Program-made: the position numbers and the translations under genes
Notes under the pieces: model-generated
The model's input: the letters and a program-made list of their open reading frames with translations, nothing else
Databases searched by the model: none
What the model was told of the DNA's origin: nothing
Shown here: positions 1-7,980 of the stretch, in pieces
How the letters are laid out: each line of letters begins with the position of its first letter
Numbering within the stretch: position 1 is the stretch's first letter
Source: Jannaschia sp. Os4
Lineage (GTDB): Bacteria > Pseudomonadota > Alphaproteobacteria > Rhodobacterales > Rhodobacteraceae
Direction of reading: 5' to 3'
Length of the DNA stretch: 64,000 bases
Assembly (NCBI RefSeq): GCF_016820245.1
Contig: NZ_JAFCAR010000001.1
Span: 620,001 to 684,000, forward strand

Positions 1-45
1 GGGACGCCGGCGGTGCATGGCGGGCTGATGGAGCGGTTGGCGTGA
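1..45 (+). CDS. C-terminal end of an upstream gene (partial)
   Basis: Frame 1 is open from the window edge to a TGA at 43-45 and encodes the last 14 residues, GTPAVHGGLMERLA. That is too little to identify the product. In related Rhodobacterales the gene before the DUF4170-kdtA-lpxK run is often an inositol-monophosphatase/CysQ-type phosphatase whose C-terminus has a similar G-T-P-A-x-H motif, so this is a guess from synteny and a very short motif. The next gene starts 19 bases downstream on the same strand. Confidence 0.4.
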   Translation, partial: GTPAVHGGLMERLA

Positions 46-64
46 GCGTCCGTGATCGCCGGTC

Positions 65-493
65 GTGAGGCGCTTGGCCCTTCCGCTCGTCGTCGTCGGC
101 GCGGTGGGCATGGGCGTGGCCTCGATCCTGCCGCCATCGCTGGATCGGAAGACGACCGAGCATCCATCGGTCGCGGCGATGGACGAGGCGGCGCGCTCTT
201 GGGTGCCGGGCTGGGTGCCTCATGGTGCCGAGCGCATCCGGCTCGTGCGGGACATCGATACGAACGAGGTCTGGATCGCGTTCGCTTTGTCGCGCCGGTG
301 GGAACCGCCGGAAGGCTGCGCGCTGGATGACGAAGCGCTCGGGCGGGTGCGGTCCGGCGGGACCCGGGATCGAAGCCTTTGGCAGGGGGTGCCACGGTGG
401 TGCGCCCCGGACGGGTCGGCGGTGTTGCTCGGGCCGGACCGGACGGGACGCTGGCGCGGATATGCTGCGGGCGACGCGGTGTTCGCGGGGTGA
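65..493 (+). CDS. Hypothetical exported protein, 142 aa
   Basis: The frame opens with a GTG at 65 and reads a short basic N-terminus (RR) followed by a hydrophobic stretch, roughly residues 4-24, which looks like a signal peptide or a single membrane anchor. The rest is a small soluble domain with two cysteines and several tryptophans. I recognise no family. There is no clear Shine-Dalgarno site, so the start is uncertain. It lies between the partial upstream gene and the DUF4170-kdtA-lpxK operon on the same strand, and may be part of that transcription unit. Confidence 0.55.
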   Translation: MRRLALPLVVVGAVGMGVASILPPSLDRKTTEHPSVAAMDEAARSWVPGWVPHGAERIRLVRDIDTNEVWIAFALSRRWEPPEGCALDDEALGRVRSGGTRDRSLWQGVPRWCAPDGSAVLLGPDRTGRWRGYAAGDAVFAG

Positions 494-560
494 ACCCCGC
501 CCTACCGTCCGACGGACCGCTCGGCTAACGGTCGGACGAACGCACAACACGGAGGCCCCC

Positions 561-803
561 ATGGTCCAGCGCCTGCACCTCGTCTTCGGCGGCGAGCTCG
601 TGAACCCCTCGTCGACCCAGTTCGCCGATCCCGGGAAGATCGACATCGTCGGCATGTTCCCCGACTACGCCAGCGCCTACGACGCATGGAAGAACGCCGC
701 GCAGCGCACGGTGGACGACGCCCACGCGCGCTACTTCATCGCGCATATCCACCGCTTGCGGGACGAGGAGACCGAGGCCTCCCCGACGGAGGAACTGGGC
801 TGA
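561..803 (+). CDS. DUF4170 family protein
   Basis: An 80-residue protein starting MVQRLHLVFGGEL, with ATG at 561 and a GGAGG site at 551-555. The motif run LVFGGEL...GMFPDYASAYDAWKNAAQRTVDDAHARYF is characteristic of DUF4170, a small alphaproteobacterial family of unknown function usually encoded directly before kdtA. No signal peptide or membrane segment is visible, so it is probably cytoplasmic. Its TGA (801-803) overlaps the proposed CTG start of kdtA (800-802), which indicates translational coupling. Conserved adjacency to kdtA and lpxK suggests a link with lipid A/LPS core assembly, but that is inference. Confidence 0.85.
   Translation: MVQRLHLVFGGELVNPSSTQFADPGKIDIVGMFPDYASAYDAWKNAAQRTVDDAHARYFIAHIHRLRDEETEASPTEELG
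788..802 (+). promoter_or_regulatory. Shine-Dalgarno site and CTG start of kdtA
   Basis: GGAGGA at 788-793 is followed after six bases by CTG at 800-802, the natural place for a kdtA start. No ATG, GTG or TTG occurs in that frame between an implausible ATG at 686, deep inside the DUF4170 gene, and an ATG near 1031 that would delete the conserved HAASVGE motif. The site therefore decides the start codon. Confidence 0.65.
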
Positions 804-2101
804 CCAAGACGTCCAAGCCGGGGTTCTCCCCGCTCCTCGCCGCCTATCTCGCCTTCTCGAAGCGCGGCGCCCGCTGGGGCGCCCGCACGCTCGAGAAGCG
901 CCTCGCGGGGGGCAAGGAGGACCCCCACCGCCTGCCCGAGCGGCGGGGGACGCCGTCGCTGCCCCGCCCCGAGGGGCGGCTCGTCTGGCTGCACGCGGCC
1001 AGCGTCGGCGAGAGCGTGTCCGTGCTGGAGATGATCCGCCGCATGGGCGAGGACGACCCGGACCTGCACTTCCTGCTGACGACGGGGACGGTGACCTCGG
1101 CCGCCGTGCTGGCGGACCGGATGCCGCCGCGCTGCGTCCACCAGTTCGTGCCGCTCGACGTGCGCCCGTGGATGGCGCGCTTCCTCGATCACTGGCGCCC
1201 CGACCTCGCCGTCTTGGCCGAGGGCGAGATCTGGCCCGCCCTCATCGTGGAGGCGGAGGCGCGGGGCGTGCCGCTGGCGCTGATCAACGCCCGGATGACG
1301 GAGCGGGCCTTCCGCCGCTGGCGCTGGGCGCCGCGGGCGGCGGCGTCGCTGCTGTCGCGGATCGCCCACGTCCAAGCGCAGGAGGAGGACACCGCGCGGC
1401 GGCTGCGGCTCCTCGGGCTGCCGGAGGCGCGGCTGGAGGTGACCGGCACGCTCAAGGAGGGGTCGGCCGCCCTGCCCGCCAGCGACCGGGAGCTGCGGCG
1501 CCTGCACGACGCGCTGGACGGGCGGCCCTGCTGGCTGGCCGCCTCGACCCACGACGACGAGGAGGCGGCCTGCGCCTTCGCCCACCGCCGGGCGCTGCAG
1601 TCGTGGCACGCGCTCCTCCTCGTGCTGGCCCCGCGCCACCCCGACCGCGCCCCCGAGATCGTGCGCGCCCTGCGCCAGACCGGGTGGAAGGTCGCCCAGC
1701 GCTCCGCGGGCGAGGCGATCCAGCCCGAGACGCAGGTCTACGTCGCCGACACGATGGGCGAGATGGGCCTGTGGTACCGGCTCTGCCCGGTGTCGTTCGT
1801 GGGCGGCTCGCTCGTGCCCGTGGGCGGGCACAACCCCTACGAGCCCGCCGCCCTCGGCTCGGCCATCCTGCACGGGCCGCACGTCCACAACTTCGCGGAG
1901 ATCTACGAGCGGCTGACCGAGGCGCGCGCGGCGGAGCGGGTGGACGACGCCCGCGCCCTCGGCCCTGCCCTCGCCCGCCTGCTGGAGCCCGACCGCGCGG
2001 CGGAGATGGCCCATGCCGCGTGGGAGGTCTGCTCGGCGGGGGCGGAGGTGACGGACAAGGCGATCGACCTGCTCTTCGCGATGCTGGACGGGGTGGACTG
2101 A
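800..2101 (+). CDS. waaA: 3-deoxy-D-manno-octulosonic acid (Kdo) transferase
   Basis: WaaA/KdtA transfers Kdo from CMP-Kdo to the lipid A precursor at the inner face of the cytoplasmic membrane. The 433-residue product has the family N-terminal region with RLPERRG, then HAASVGE (about residues 65-71, containing the presumed catalytic glutamate), LLTTGTVTS, and the C-terminal GT-B half with FVGGSLVPVGGHNPYEPA. Length matches the usual 420-435. The start is unusual: CTG at 800 preceded by GGAGGA and overlapping the stop of the DUF4170 gene. The stop TGA at 2099-2101 overlaps the ATG of lpxK, so the three genes look like one coupled operon. Confidence 0.93.
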   Translation: MTKTSKPGFSPLLAAYLAFSKRGARWGARTLEKRLAGGKEDPHRLPERRGTPSLPRPEGRLVWLHAASVGESVSVLEMIRRMGEDDPDLHFLLTTGTVTSAAVLADRMPPRCVHQFVPLDVRPWMARFLDHWRPDLAVLAEGEIWPALIVEAEARGVPLALINARMTERAFRRWRWAPRAAASLLSRIAHVQAQEEDTARRLRLLGLPEARLEVTGTLKEGSAALPASDRELRRLHDALDGRPCWLAASTHDDEEAACAFAHRRALQSWHALLLVLAPRHPDRAPEIVRALRQTGWKVAQRSAGEAIQPETQVYVADTMGEMGLWYRLCPVSFVGGSLVPVGGHNPYEPAALGSAILHGPHVHNFAEIYERLTEARAAERVDDARALGPALARLLEPDRAAEMAHAAWEVCSAGAEVTDKAIDLLFAMLDGVD

Positions 2102-3078
2102 TGCGCGCGCCGGGCTTCTGGTCCCGGCCGCCGGGGGCGTGGTCGGCGCTCCTCGCCCCGCTGGGGGCGCTCTACGCCCGCGCGACCGCCCGGCGCGTGG
2201 CGCGCGGCGGGGCGCGGGTCGGCGTCCCCGTGATCTGCGTGGGCAACCTTTCGGCGGGCGGGACGGGCAAGACGCCGACGGTGGCGTGGCTGCTGGGCCT
2301 GCTGGCGGCGCGGGGCGTGGCCGCCCACGTGGTGAGCCGGGGGCATGGCGGGTCGCTCGACGGGCCGGTGCGGGTCGAGCCGGCCCGCCACGGGGCGGCG
2401 GAGGTCGGGGACGAGCCGCTCCTCCTCGCGGCCTTCGCGCCGACATGGGTGGCCAAGGACCGGCGCGCGGGCGCGGAGGCCGCCGTGGCGGCGGGCGCGC
2501 GGGCGGTGGTGCTGGACGACGGGTTCCAGAACCCCACGCCGGCCAAGGACCTGTCGATCGTCGTGGTGGACGCGGAGGCGGGGTTCGGCAACGGGCGCGT
2601 CATCCCGGCGGGGCCGCTGCGCGAGCCGGTGGAGGCTGGGCTCGCCCGCGCCGACCTCGTGCTGAGCATCGGGCCGGAGGCGGCGCAGGCGCGGCTCGTG
2701 GTCCCCGGCGCCGTGCCGCGCGTGCGGGGGCGGCTGGCGCCGCTGCGGACGGGGATGGACTGGCGGGGGCTGCCGGTCTTCGCCTTCGCGGGGATCGGGC
2801 GCCCGGAGAAGTTCTTCGACACGCTGCGGGGCCTCGGGGCCGAGGTGCGCGGCACCGCCGCGCTGGCCGACCACCAGCCGCTCACCCCCGCCCTCCTCAA
2901 GCGGCTGGGCGAGCGGGCCGCGCGGCTCTCGGCGCAGCCGGTGACGACGGAGAAGGACGCGGTGCGCCTGCCCGCCGCCCTGCGGGGCCGGGTGCTCGTG
3001 CTGCCCGTGCGGCTCGAGGTGGAGGACGCCGCCCCCGTGGAGGCGGCGCTGGACCGGCTGTTCGGCGCGGCGCCCTAG
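2101..3078 (+). CDS. lpxK: Tetraacyldisaccharide 4'-kinase
   Basis: LpxK phosphorylates the 4' position of the lipid A disaccharide precursor, using ATP, at the inner membrane. The 325-residue protein has the diagnostic P-loop GNLSAGGTGKTP (about residues 49-59), then VSRGHGG and VGDEPLLLA, and VVLDDGFQN. Length matches the family. The ATG at 2101 sits in TGATG with the kdtA stop. The stop TAG (3076-3078) lies inside a CTAG shared with the stop of the convergent dsbA-like gene, so the two reading frames overlap by four bases. Confidence 0.96.
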   Translation: MRAPGFWSRPPGAWSALLAPLGALYARATARRVARGGARVGVPVICVGNLSAGGTGKTPTVAWLLGLLAARGVAAHVVSRGHGGSLDGPVRVEPARHGAAEVGDEPLLLAAFAPTWVAKDRRAGAEAAVAAGARAVVLDDGFQNPTPAKDLSIVVVDAEAGFGNGRVIPAGPLREPVEAGLARADLVLSIGPEAAQARLVVPGAVPRVRGRLAPLRTGMDWRGLPVFAFAGIGRPEKFFDTLRGLGAEVRGTAALADHQPLTPALLKRLGERAARLSAQPVTTEKDAVRLPAALRGRVLVLPVRLEVEDAAPVEAALDRLFGAAP

Positions 3079-3734
3079 GCGCCCGCCTCCTCCACGAGGC
3101 GCCCGAGCTGGGCGATCCCCATGTTGCCCGCGTGCATGTCCCCGTTGATGAGGAAGGAGGGGGTCGAGCGGATGCCGTCGCTCTGCGCGTTGGCTTGGTA
3201 CCACGCGACGAGCGCCTCGGCCTGCGCGGCGTCCGTGAGGCAGGCGTCCGCCGTCTCGGCGTCCAGCCCGGCCTGCGCGCCGATCCGCTTGATCGAGGCC
3301 GCGACGTCCGCCGCGTCCGCCTCGCGCGCCCATCGCGACTGCTGCTGGTAGAGCAGGTCCGCCACGCCGAAGAACCGGTCCGGCCCCGCGCAGCGCGCGA
3401 TCATCGACGCCCACAGGCCGTAGCGGTCGAAATACACCTCGCGGTAGGTGAAGTGCACGCGGCCGGTGTCGATGAACTGCTCGCGGAAGTCCTTGAACGT
3501 GTCGCGGTGGAAGTCGGCGCAGTGCGGGCAGGTGAACGAGGCGTACTCGATCACCTTCACCGGCGCGTCCGGGTCGCCGAGCGTCATCTCGGCCACGTCC
3601 GCCGCCTGCGCGTTGGCCGCGCCGACCACGTCGAGCGTCGGCAGGGCGTCGCCGCCCCGGTTGAGCCACGCATAGCTCCCGGCGGCGGCGAGGCCGGCGG
3701 GGATCAGCAGGAGCGCGTCGCGTCTGGTGGGCAT
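3075..3734 (-). CDS. DsbA-family thiol:disulfide oxidoreductase
   Basis: A 219-residue secreted thioredoxin-fold protein. Residues 1-45 contain a twin-arginine-like/hydrophobic leader (TRRDALLLIPAGLAAAGS) and an A-N-A-Q-A region that suits signal cleavage. The active site CPHC is at about residues 69-72, and the conserved cis-proline stretch appears as STPSFLINGD near residue 190. It probably oxidises or isomerises cysteines of periplasmic proteins. ATG at 3734 has an AGGGAGA site just upstream on the minus strand. It is followed 11 bases upstream by the DciA-like gene in the same direction, so the two may be cotranscribed. The leader could indicate Tat export, but this is not certain. Confidence 0.9.
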   Translation of the reverse strand: MPTRRDALLLIPAGLAAAGSYAWLNRGGDALPTLDVVGAANAQAADVAEMTLGDPDAPVKVIEYASFTCPHCADFHRDTFKDFREQFIDTGRVHFTYREVYFDRYGLWASMIARCAGPDRFFGVADLLYQQQSRWAREADAADVAASIKRIGAQAGLDAETADACLTDAAQAEALVAWYQANAQSDGIRSTPSFLINGDMHAGNMGIAQLGRLVEEAGA

Positions 3735-3745
3735 TGGGTTCTCCC

Positions 3746-4258
3746 TCAGGATCGTCGGTTCGATATGATCGCGGCGCCCAGCCGTTCAAGCGAGGACCGC
3801 AGCCTGTCATCGGATACGCCCGCCGCGAGGTCGGCGGCGGAGCGCCTGTCCTCGGGGCGCGGCTCGGGCTTCGCGGCGGGCTTGGGCGCGAAGGACGCCT
3901 GCCCCTCGGCGAAGCCCACGGGGGCCGTCTGGGTGATCGTGATGCGCCCCACGGCGGCATAGCCGTAGGCCGCGTTCACCCGCTCGCGCAGGGCGGGGAC
4001 CATCATCTCCAGCATGGGCGCCTGCGGGCCGGTGGTGAGCAGGGTCAGCACCGCGCCCATCCCGTTCTTGGGCCACGACACCTTCACGGGGCGGCTGATG
4101 GCGGCGGCCTGCGCGCCCGCGATCTCGGGCCACGCGGTCAGCAGGCGCGATTCGGCGAAGCCGCGCTCCTCGGCGGCGCGGCGCACGTCGCCCGCCACGA
4201 GGTCCGCTGCCCGGCGGAAGCCCCGCCCGCCGCGTCTGGATGTGCCGTTCCCCTTCAT
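3746..4258 (-). CDS. DUF721/DciA-family protein
   Basis: The 170-residue protein carries a DUF721 domain in its first ~100 residues (LLTAWPEIAGAQAAAISRPVKVSWP, then AAYGYAAVGRITITQ), followed by a lysine/proline-rich linker and a short C-terminal segment with SDDRLRSSLERLGAAI. DUF721 includes DciA, which loads the replicative helicase DnaB in bacteria lacking DnaC. The alphaproteobacterial members next to dsbA and mutY are commonly annotated DUF721, so a role in replication is inferred from family. It is divergent from mutY (52 bases between starts) and upstream of the dsbA-like gene. Confidence 0.85.
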   Translation of the reverse strand: MKGNGTSRRGGRGFRRAADLVAGDVRRAAEERGFAESRLLTAWPEIAGAQAAAISRPVKVSWPKNGMGAVLTLLTTGPQAPMLEMMVPALRERVNAAYGYAAVGRITITQTAPVGFAEGQASFAPKPAAKPEPRPEDRRSAADLAAGVSDDRLRSSLERLGAAIISNRRS

Positions 4259-4309
4259 CGCCGCGATCCCTACATCAGCGGCCGGACGGGGGCACGGGGG
4301 ATCGCGGCC

Positions 4310-5344
4310 ATGGGGACGGACACGTCACGCATTCGTGACGCGCTGCTGGCGTGGTACGACGCCCACGCCCGCGAGATGCCGTGGCGCGTGGCCCCGGCGG
4401 ACGTGGCGCGCGGCGTGCGGCCCGACCCCTACCGCGTCTGGCTCTCCGAGGTGATGCTGCAGCAGACGACCGTGGCCGCCGTGCGCGCCTATCACGAGCG
4501 GTTCACCGCCCGCTTCCCCACCGTGGAGGCCCTCGCGGGGGCCGACGACGCCGAGGTGATGGGGATGTGGGCGGGGCTGGGCTACTACGCCCGCGCCCGC
4601 AACCTGCTGGCCTGCGCCCGCGCGGTGGCGGCACGTGGGGGCTTCCCGGAGACGGAGCTGGAGTTGCTGGAGCTGCCGGGGGTCGGTCCCTACACGGCGG
4701 CGGCCATCGCGGCGATCGCGTTTCAGGAGCGCGCCGTCGTGGTCGACGGCAACGTCGAGCGGGTGATGACCCGCCTGCGCGCCATCGAGACGCCGCTGCC
4801 CGCCGCCAAGCCGGAGGTGCGCGCGGCGATGGACGCCTTGACCCCCGCCGAGCGGCCCGGCGACTGGGCGCAGGCGGTGATGGACCTCGGGGCGACGCTC
4901 TGCACGCCGAAGTCGCCCTCCTGCCTGCTCTGCCCCCTGCATGATGCCTGCGAGGGACGCGCGCAGGGGATCGCTGCCGACCTGCCCCGCAAGGCCCCGA
5001 AGAAGGCCAAGCCGACCAAGCGCGGCCTCGCCTACGTCGCGGTGGACCCGCTGGGCCGCTGGCTGGTCGAGACGCGACCGCCCAAGGGGATGCTGGGCGG
5101 CATGACGGGCTTCCCGACCTCGGAGTGGGGCGACGACCCCACCCCGGCCCCGCCCGTCGCGGCGGATTGGCGCGAGATGGGCGAGGTGCGCCACGGCTTC
5201 ACCCATTTCGAACTGCATCTCGCGGTCATGGCCGCCGAGACCGACCGGAACCCCGAGCGCGGCCACTGGGCCGTGCCCGACCCCGACACCTTGCCGTCAC
5301 TCTTCGGCAAGGTTTGGCGCGTAGCGACGAAGCGTCCCGCTTGA
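4310..5344 (+). CDS. mutY: A/G-specific adenine DNA glycosylase
   Basis: MutY removes adenine mispaired with 8-oxoguanine. The 344-residue protein shows the catalytic glutamate in WLSEVMLQQT (Glu47), the helix-hairpin-helix ELPGVGPYTAAAIAAIAF, the catalytic aspartate in VVVDGNVERV (Asp146), and a 4Fe-4S cluster motif C-x6-C-x2-C-x5-C at about residues 198-214. The C-terminal third is the NUDIX-like 8-oxoG recognition domain, ending with GFTHFELHL. The ATG at 4310 gives the standard N-terminus. The open frame extends further upstream, but that part lies across the divergent DUF721 gene and lacks homology. Confidence 0.96.
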   Translation: MGTDTSRIRDALLAWYDAHAREMPWRVAPADVARGVRPDPYRVWLSEVMLQQTTVAAVRAYHERFTARFPTVEALAGADDAEVMGMWAGLGYYARARNLLACARAVAARGGFPETELELLELPGVGPYTAAAIAAIAFQERAVVVDGNVERVMTRLRAIETPLPAAKPEVRAAMDALTPAERPGDWAQAVMDLGATLCTPKSPSCLLCPLHDACEGRAQGIAADLPRKAPKKAKPTKRGLAYVAVDPLGRWLVETRPPKGMLGGMTGFPTSEWGDDPTPAPPVAADWREMGEVRHGFTHFELHLAVMAAETDRNPERGHWAVPDPDTLPSLFGKVWRVATKRPA

Positions 5345-5391
5345 GCGGGGACGCGGCCCGCGTAAGGTGCCGCGCGACCGGAGGACCGACC

Positions 5392-6537
5392 ATGGCCATC
5401 ACCGCCCTGCCCGACGACCGCCTCGCCGCGCCCGCGCGGGCCCTGCCGTTCTGGATCTCGCTGTCGCTGATCCCCGTCGTGTGGATCGCCGCCGTGCTCG
5501 GCGGGCCGTGGGTGCTCCTGGTGCCTGCCTGCACGTGGGGCCTCTACTCGACGCTGGACCTGCTCGCCGGGCAGGAGGAGGCCAACGCCGACCCGATGTC
5601 GGACCGCTCCAAGCTGACGTGGTATCGCGCGATTACCCTGATCTGGCCGCCGGTGCAGGTCGCCACGCTGCTAGCGCTGATCTTCTACGCGACGCGGGCC
5701 GACCACCTGACGGGCTGGTCGCTGTTCGGCCTGTTCTTCGGGATGGGGGTGCTGTCGGGGACCATCGGCATCAACTACGCCCACGAGCTGATGCACCAGC
5801 GCTCGCGCCTCGAGCGGTGGCTGTCGGACGTGCTGCTGGCCTCGGTGCTCTACTCCCACTTCCGGTCCGAGCACCTGCTCGTGCACCACCGCTACGTGGC
5901 CACGCCCCGCGACCCCGCGACCTCGCGCTACAACGAGGGGTTCCACCGCTTCTACCCGCGCGTGCTGTGGGGATCGCTCGTCTCGGCGCTGCGGGCCGAG
6001 GCGGCGATGCTCGCGCGCAAGGACCTGCCGTGGTGGCACCGCTCCAACCCGCTCTGGCGCTACCTCGCGCTGCAGGCGGCGTTCTACGTCGCGGCCTTCG
6101 CGGTGGGCGGCTGGCTGGGCGTGGTGCTGTTCCTGACGCAGGCGGGCGTCGCGATCTGGCAGTTGGAGCTGGTCAACTACGTGGAGCATTACGGCCTGAC
6201 CCGCCGCCACCTCGGCGACGGCAGGTACGAGCCCGTGAAGCCGCACCATTCGTGGAACTCGGACTACCGGGCGTCGAACTGGCTGCTCATCAACCTGCAG
6301 CGCCACTCGGACCACCACTACAAGCCCGACCGGCCCTTCCCCCTGCTGCAGACCTACGAGGACGACGAGGCGCCGCAGCTGCCCTACGGCTACCCGGTGA
6401 TGACCTTCGCCGCGATGATCCCGCCGGTGTGGTTCCGCATCATGAACAAGCGCGTCCGCGACTGGCGGAAGCGGCACTATCCCGACATCGAGGACTGGAG
6501 CGCGTACAAGGCGGCGAGCAACCCGCTGCCTCGCTGA
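5392..6537 (+). CDS. alkB: Alkane 1-monooxygenase (AlkB type)
   Basis: An integral-membrane non-haem di-iron hydroxylase that oxidises the terminal carbon of medium-chain alkanes, with electrons from rubredoxin. The 381-residue protein has several hydrophobic segments (about residues 19-55, 80-125, 225-255) and all histidine boxes of the family: HELMH (131-135), EHLLVHH (160-166), NYVEHYG (262-268) and LQRHSDHH (302-309). GGAGG at 5381-5385 precedes the ATG. It starts 48 bases after mutY. No rubredoxin or rubredoxin reductase gene is in the window, so its electron donor must lie elsewhere. Related fatty-acid or xylene hydroxylases share the boxes, but NYVEHYG and LQRHSDHH favour AlkB. Confidence 0.93.
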   Translation: MAITALPDDRLAAPARALPFWISLSLIPVVWIAAVLGGPWVLLVPACTWGLYSTLDLLAGQEEANADPMSDRSKLTWYRAITLIWPPVQVATLLALIFYATRADHLTGWSLFGLFFGMGVLSGTIGINYAHELMHQRSRLERWLSDVLLASVLYSHFRSEHLLVHHRYVATPRDPATSRYNEGFHRFYPRVLWGSLVSALRAEAAMLARKDLPWWHRSNPLWRYLALQAAFYVAAFAVGGWLGVVLFLTQAGVAIWQLELVNYVEHYGLTRRHLGDGRYEPVKPHHSWNSDYRASNWLLINLQRHSDHHYKPDRPFPLLQTYEDDEAPQLPYGYPVMTFAAMIPPVWFRIMNKRVRDWRKRHYPDIEDWSAYKAASNPLPR

Positions 6538-6546
6538 GCGAAGCGC

Positions 6547-6614
6547 CGTCATCCCCGGGCGAAGACCCGGGGACCTCACTCCACGAGATCCTCGGGTCGA
6601 GCCCGAGGATGACG
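6547..6614 (+). repeat. Palindromic dispersed repeat between convergent genes
   Basis: A 68-base element bounded by GTCATCC and its complement GGATGAC. It contains two strong hairpins: CCCCGGG-cgaaga-CCCGGGG near 6553-6572, and ATCCTCGGG-tcga-GCCCGAGGAT near 6588-6610. It sits exactly between the 3' ends of alkB and the convergent glycosyltransferase gene and can act as a bidirectional terminator. From general knowledge, elements of this look (CGTCATCC...GGATGACG with CCTCGGG arms) are scattered through many alphaproteobacterial genomes. Confidence 0.7.
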
Positions 6615-6621
6615 GATGGGG

Positions 6622-7914
6622 CTACCGTGCCTTCGCCGCCGCCGCCCGCCGCATCGCCCGCGAGGCTTGCCCCGGCAGCGGGATGCGCCGCTCCGGCGGG
6701 ACCAGCGCGTTGATCTCCTCCAGGTGCCGCGGCAGGCAGACCGTCTCGAAGTCGTAGTGCTCGACCACGTGGGCGCGGGCGGCCGGCCCGAGATGGGCGA
6801 AGGCGGCGGGCCGCTCCAGCACCTCCACCACCTGCCGGGCCAGCGCCATGTGGTCGTGGAAATCGACCAGCAGCCCCGTCTCCCCGTGGGTCACCGCCTC
6901 CCGCACCGGGGCCACGTCCGAGGCCACCACCGTCGCCTCCATCGCCATCGTTTCGAGCAGCGACCACGACAGCACGAAGGGCATCGTCAGGTAGACGTGG
7001 CAGCGCGAGACCTGCACGATGCGCTGGTAGTCGGCGTAGGGCACCTGCCCGACGAAGTGCACCCGGTCCCAGTCGACCCGGTCGCCCACCTCCTTCTCCA
7101 TCTCCGCGCGGAAGCCGCCCTTCTCCTTGGACGCCTTGCCGTAGGACGCGCCCGACCCGCCGATGCAGACCACCCGCGCGTCCGGGCGCGCCGCGAGGAT
7201 CTCGGGCAGGGCGCGCATGAACACGTGGAAGCCGCGCGTCCGCTCCATGTTGCGGGCCATGTAGGTGAAGACCTCGTCCGCGCGGGTGATCCGCCCCGCC
7301 CGGCCCAGCGAGATCGACGCGTCGGGATCGGCCCGCAGCCGGTCCGTGCGGATGCCGTCGTGGGCGACGTAGAGCTTGTCGTGGAAGCTCTCGGGGAAGG
7401 TGTCGCGCTGCCACCGGGTCGGGCAGGTGCCGCGGTCCACCACCTGGATGTTCACGTAGGGCACCGTGTTCCGCGCCTGCAGCAGGTACGGGATCGTCGG
7501 GTCCGGGGCCTCCTCGCGGTCGAAGTTCACCGGCCCGCCGTGGGACATGTAGAAGTACTCGAAGAAGCCGAGGATCGGCACGTCCGGCCAGACGTGCTTC
7601 ATGAACAGCAGCTCCCCCCAGCCGGTGTGCCCGAGGATGACGTCCGGGGTGAACCCGTCCCGCTTCAGCTTGCCCGCCGCGAGCGCGGCCCCGTAGCCCA
7701 CGCCCGCCGCCTCCTCCCAGACCTTCGACAGGCCGTAGCCGTCCTTGGGCGCGCGGTGGTGGGCGGGGTAGACGATCTTCCGCACGCCCTTCTGGTCGGG
7801 GTAGTTCCGGCGCTGCGTCAGGAACACGATCTCGTGCCCGCCCTGCGCGATCAGCCAGTCCAGCATCTCGCGGTATTGGCCGGGCATGTTCTGGTGGACG
7901 ATGAGCAGGCGCAT
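6622..7914 (-). CDS. Family 4-type glycosyltransferase
   Basis: A 430-residue GT-B fold glycosyltransferase. The N-terminus MRLLIVHQNMPGQYREML is typical of a GT4 subgroup, and the C-terminal half holds RADEVFTYMARNMERTRG, RVVCIGGSGASYG and a nucleotide-sugar binding region with S-W-S-L-L-E-T-M-A-M-E-A. The acceptor cannot be read from sequence; capsule, exopolysaccharide or LPS are possible. I chose ATG 7914, because a GGGAG site precedes it by about eight bases on the minus strand. A longer frame starts at 7944 but adds non-homologous residues. It stands alone, between the palindromic repeat and the peptidase gene. Confidence 0.85.
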   Translation of the reverse strand: MRLLIVHQNMPGQYREMLDWLIAQGGHEIVFLTQRRNYPDQKGVRKIVYPAHHRAPKDGYGLSKVWEEAAGVGYGAALAAGKLKRDGFTPDVILGHTGWGELLFMKHVWPDVPILGFFEYFYMSHGGPVNFDREEAPDPTIPYLLQARNTVPYVNIQVVDRGTCPTRWQRDTFPESFHDKLYVAHDGIRTDRLRADPDASISLGRAGRITRADEVFTYMARNMERTRGFHVFMRALPEILAARPDARVVCIGGSGASYGKASKEKGGFRAEMEKEVGDRVDWDRVHFVGQVPYADYQRIVQVSRCHVYLTMPFVLSWSLLETMAMEATVVASDVAPVREAVTHGETGLLVDFHDHMALARQVVEVLERPAAFAHLGPAARAHVVEHYDFETVCLPRHLEEINALVPPERRIPLPGQASRAMRRAAAAKAR

Positions 7915-7980
7915 GGAATCTCCCTCGGGGCGGAGGGATGCCATGGGAACGGGGCGGAACCTAGGCGCGAGGGCGCGGCC

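Noticed and set aside
686-799. ATG at 686 as the start of kdtA
   Set aside because: It would overlap the DUF4170 gene by 118 bases, has no Shine-Dalgarno site, and adds residues without homology, while CTG 800 has an ideal site.
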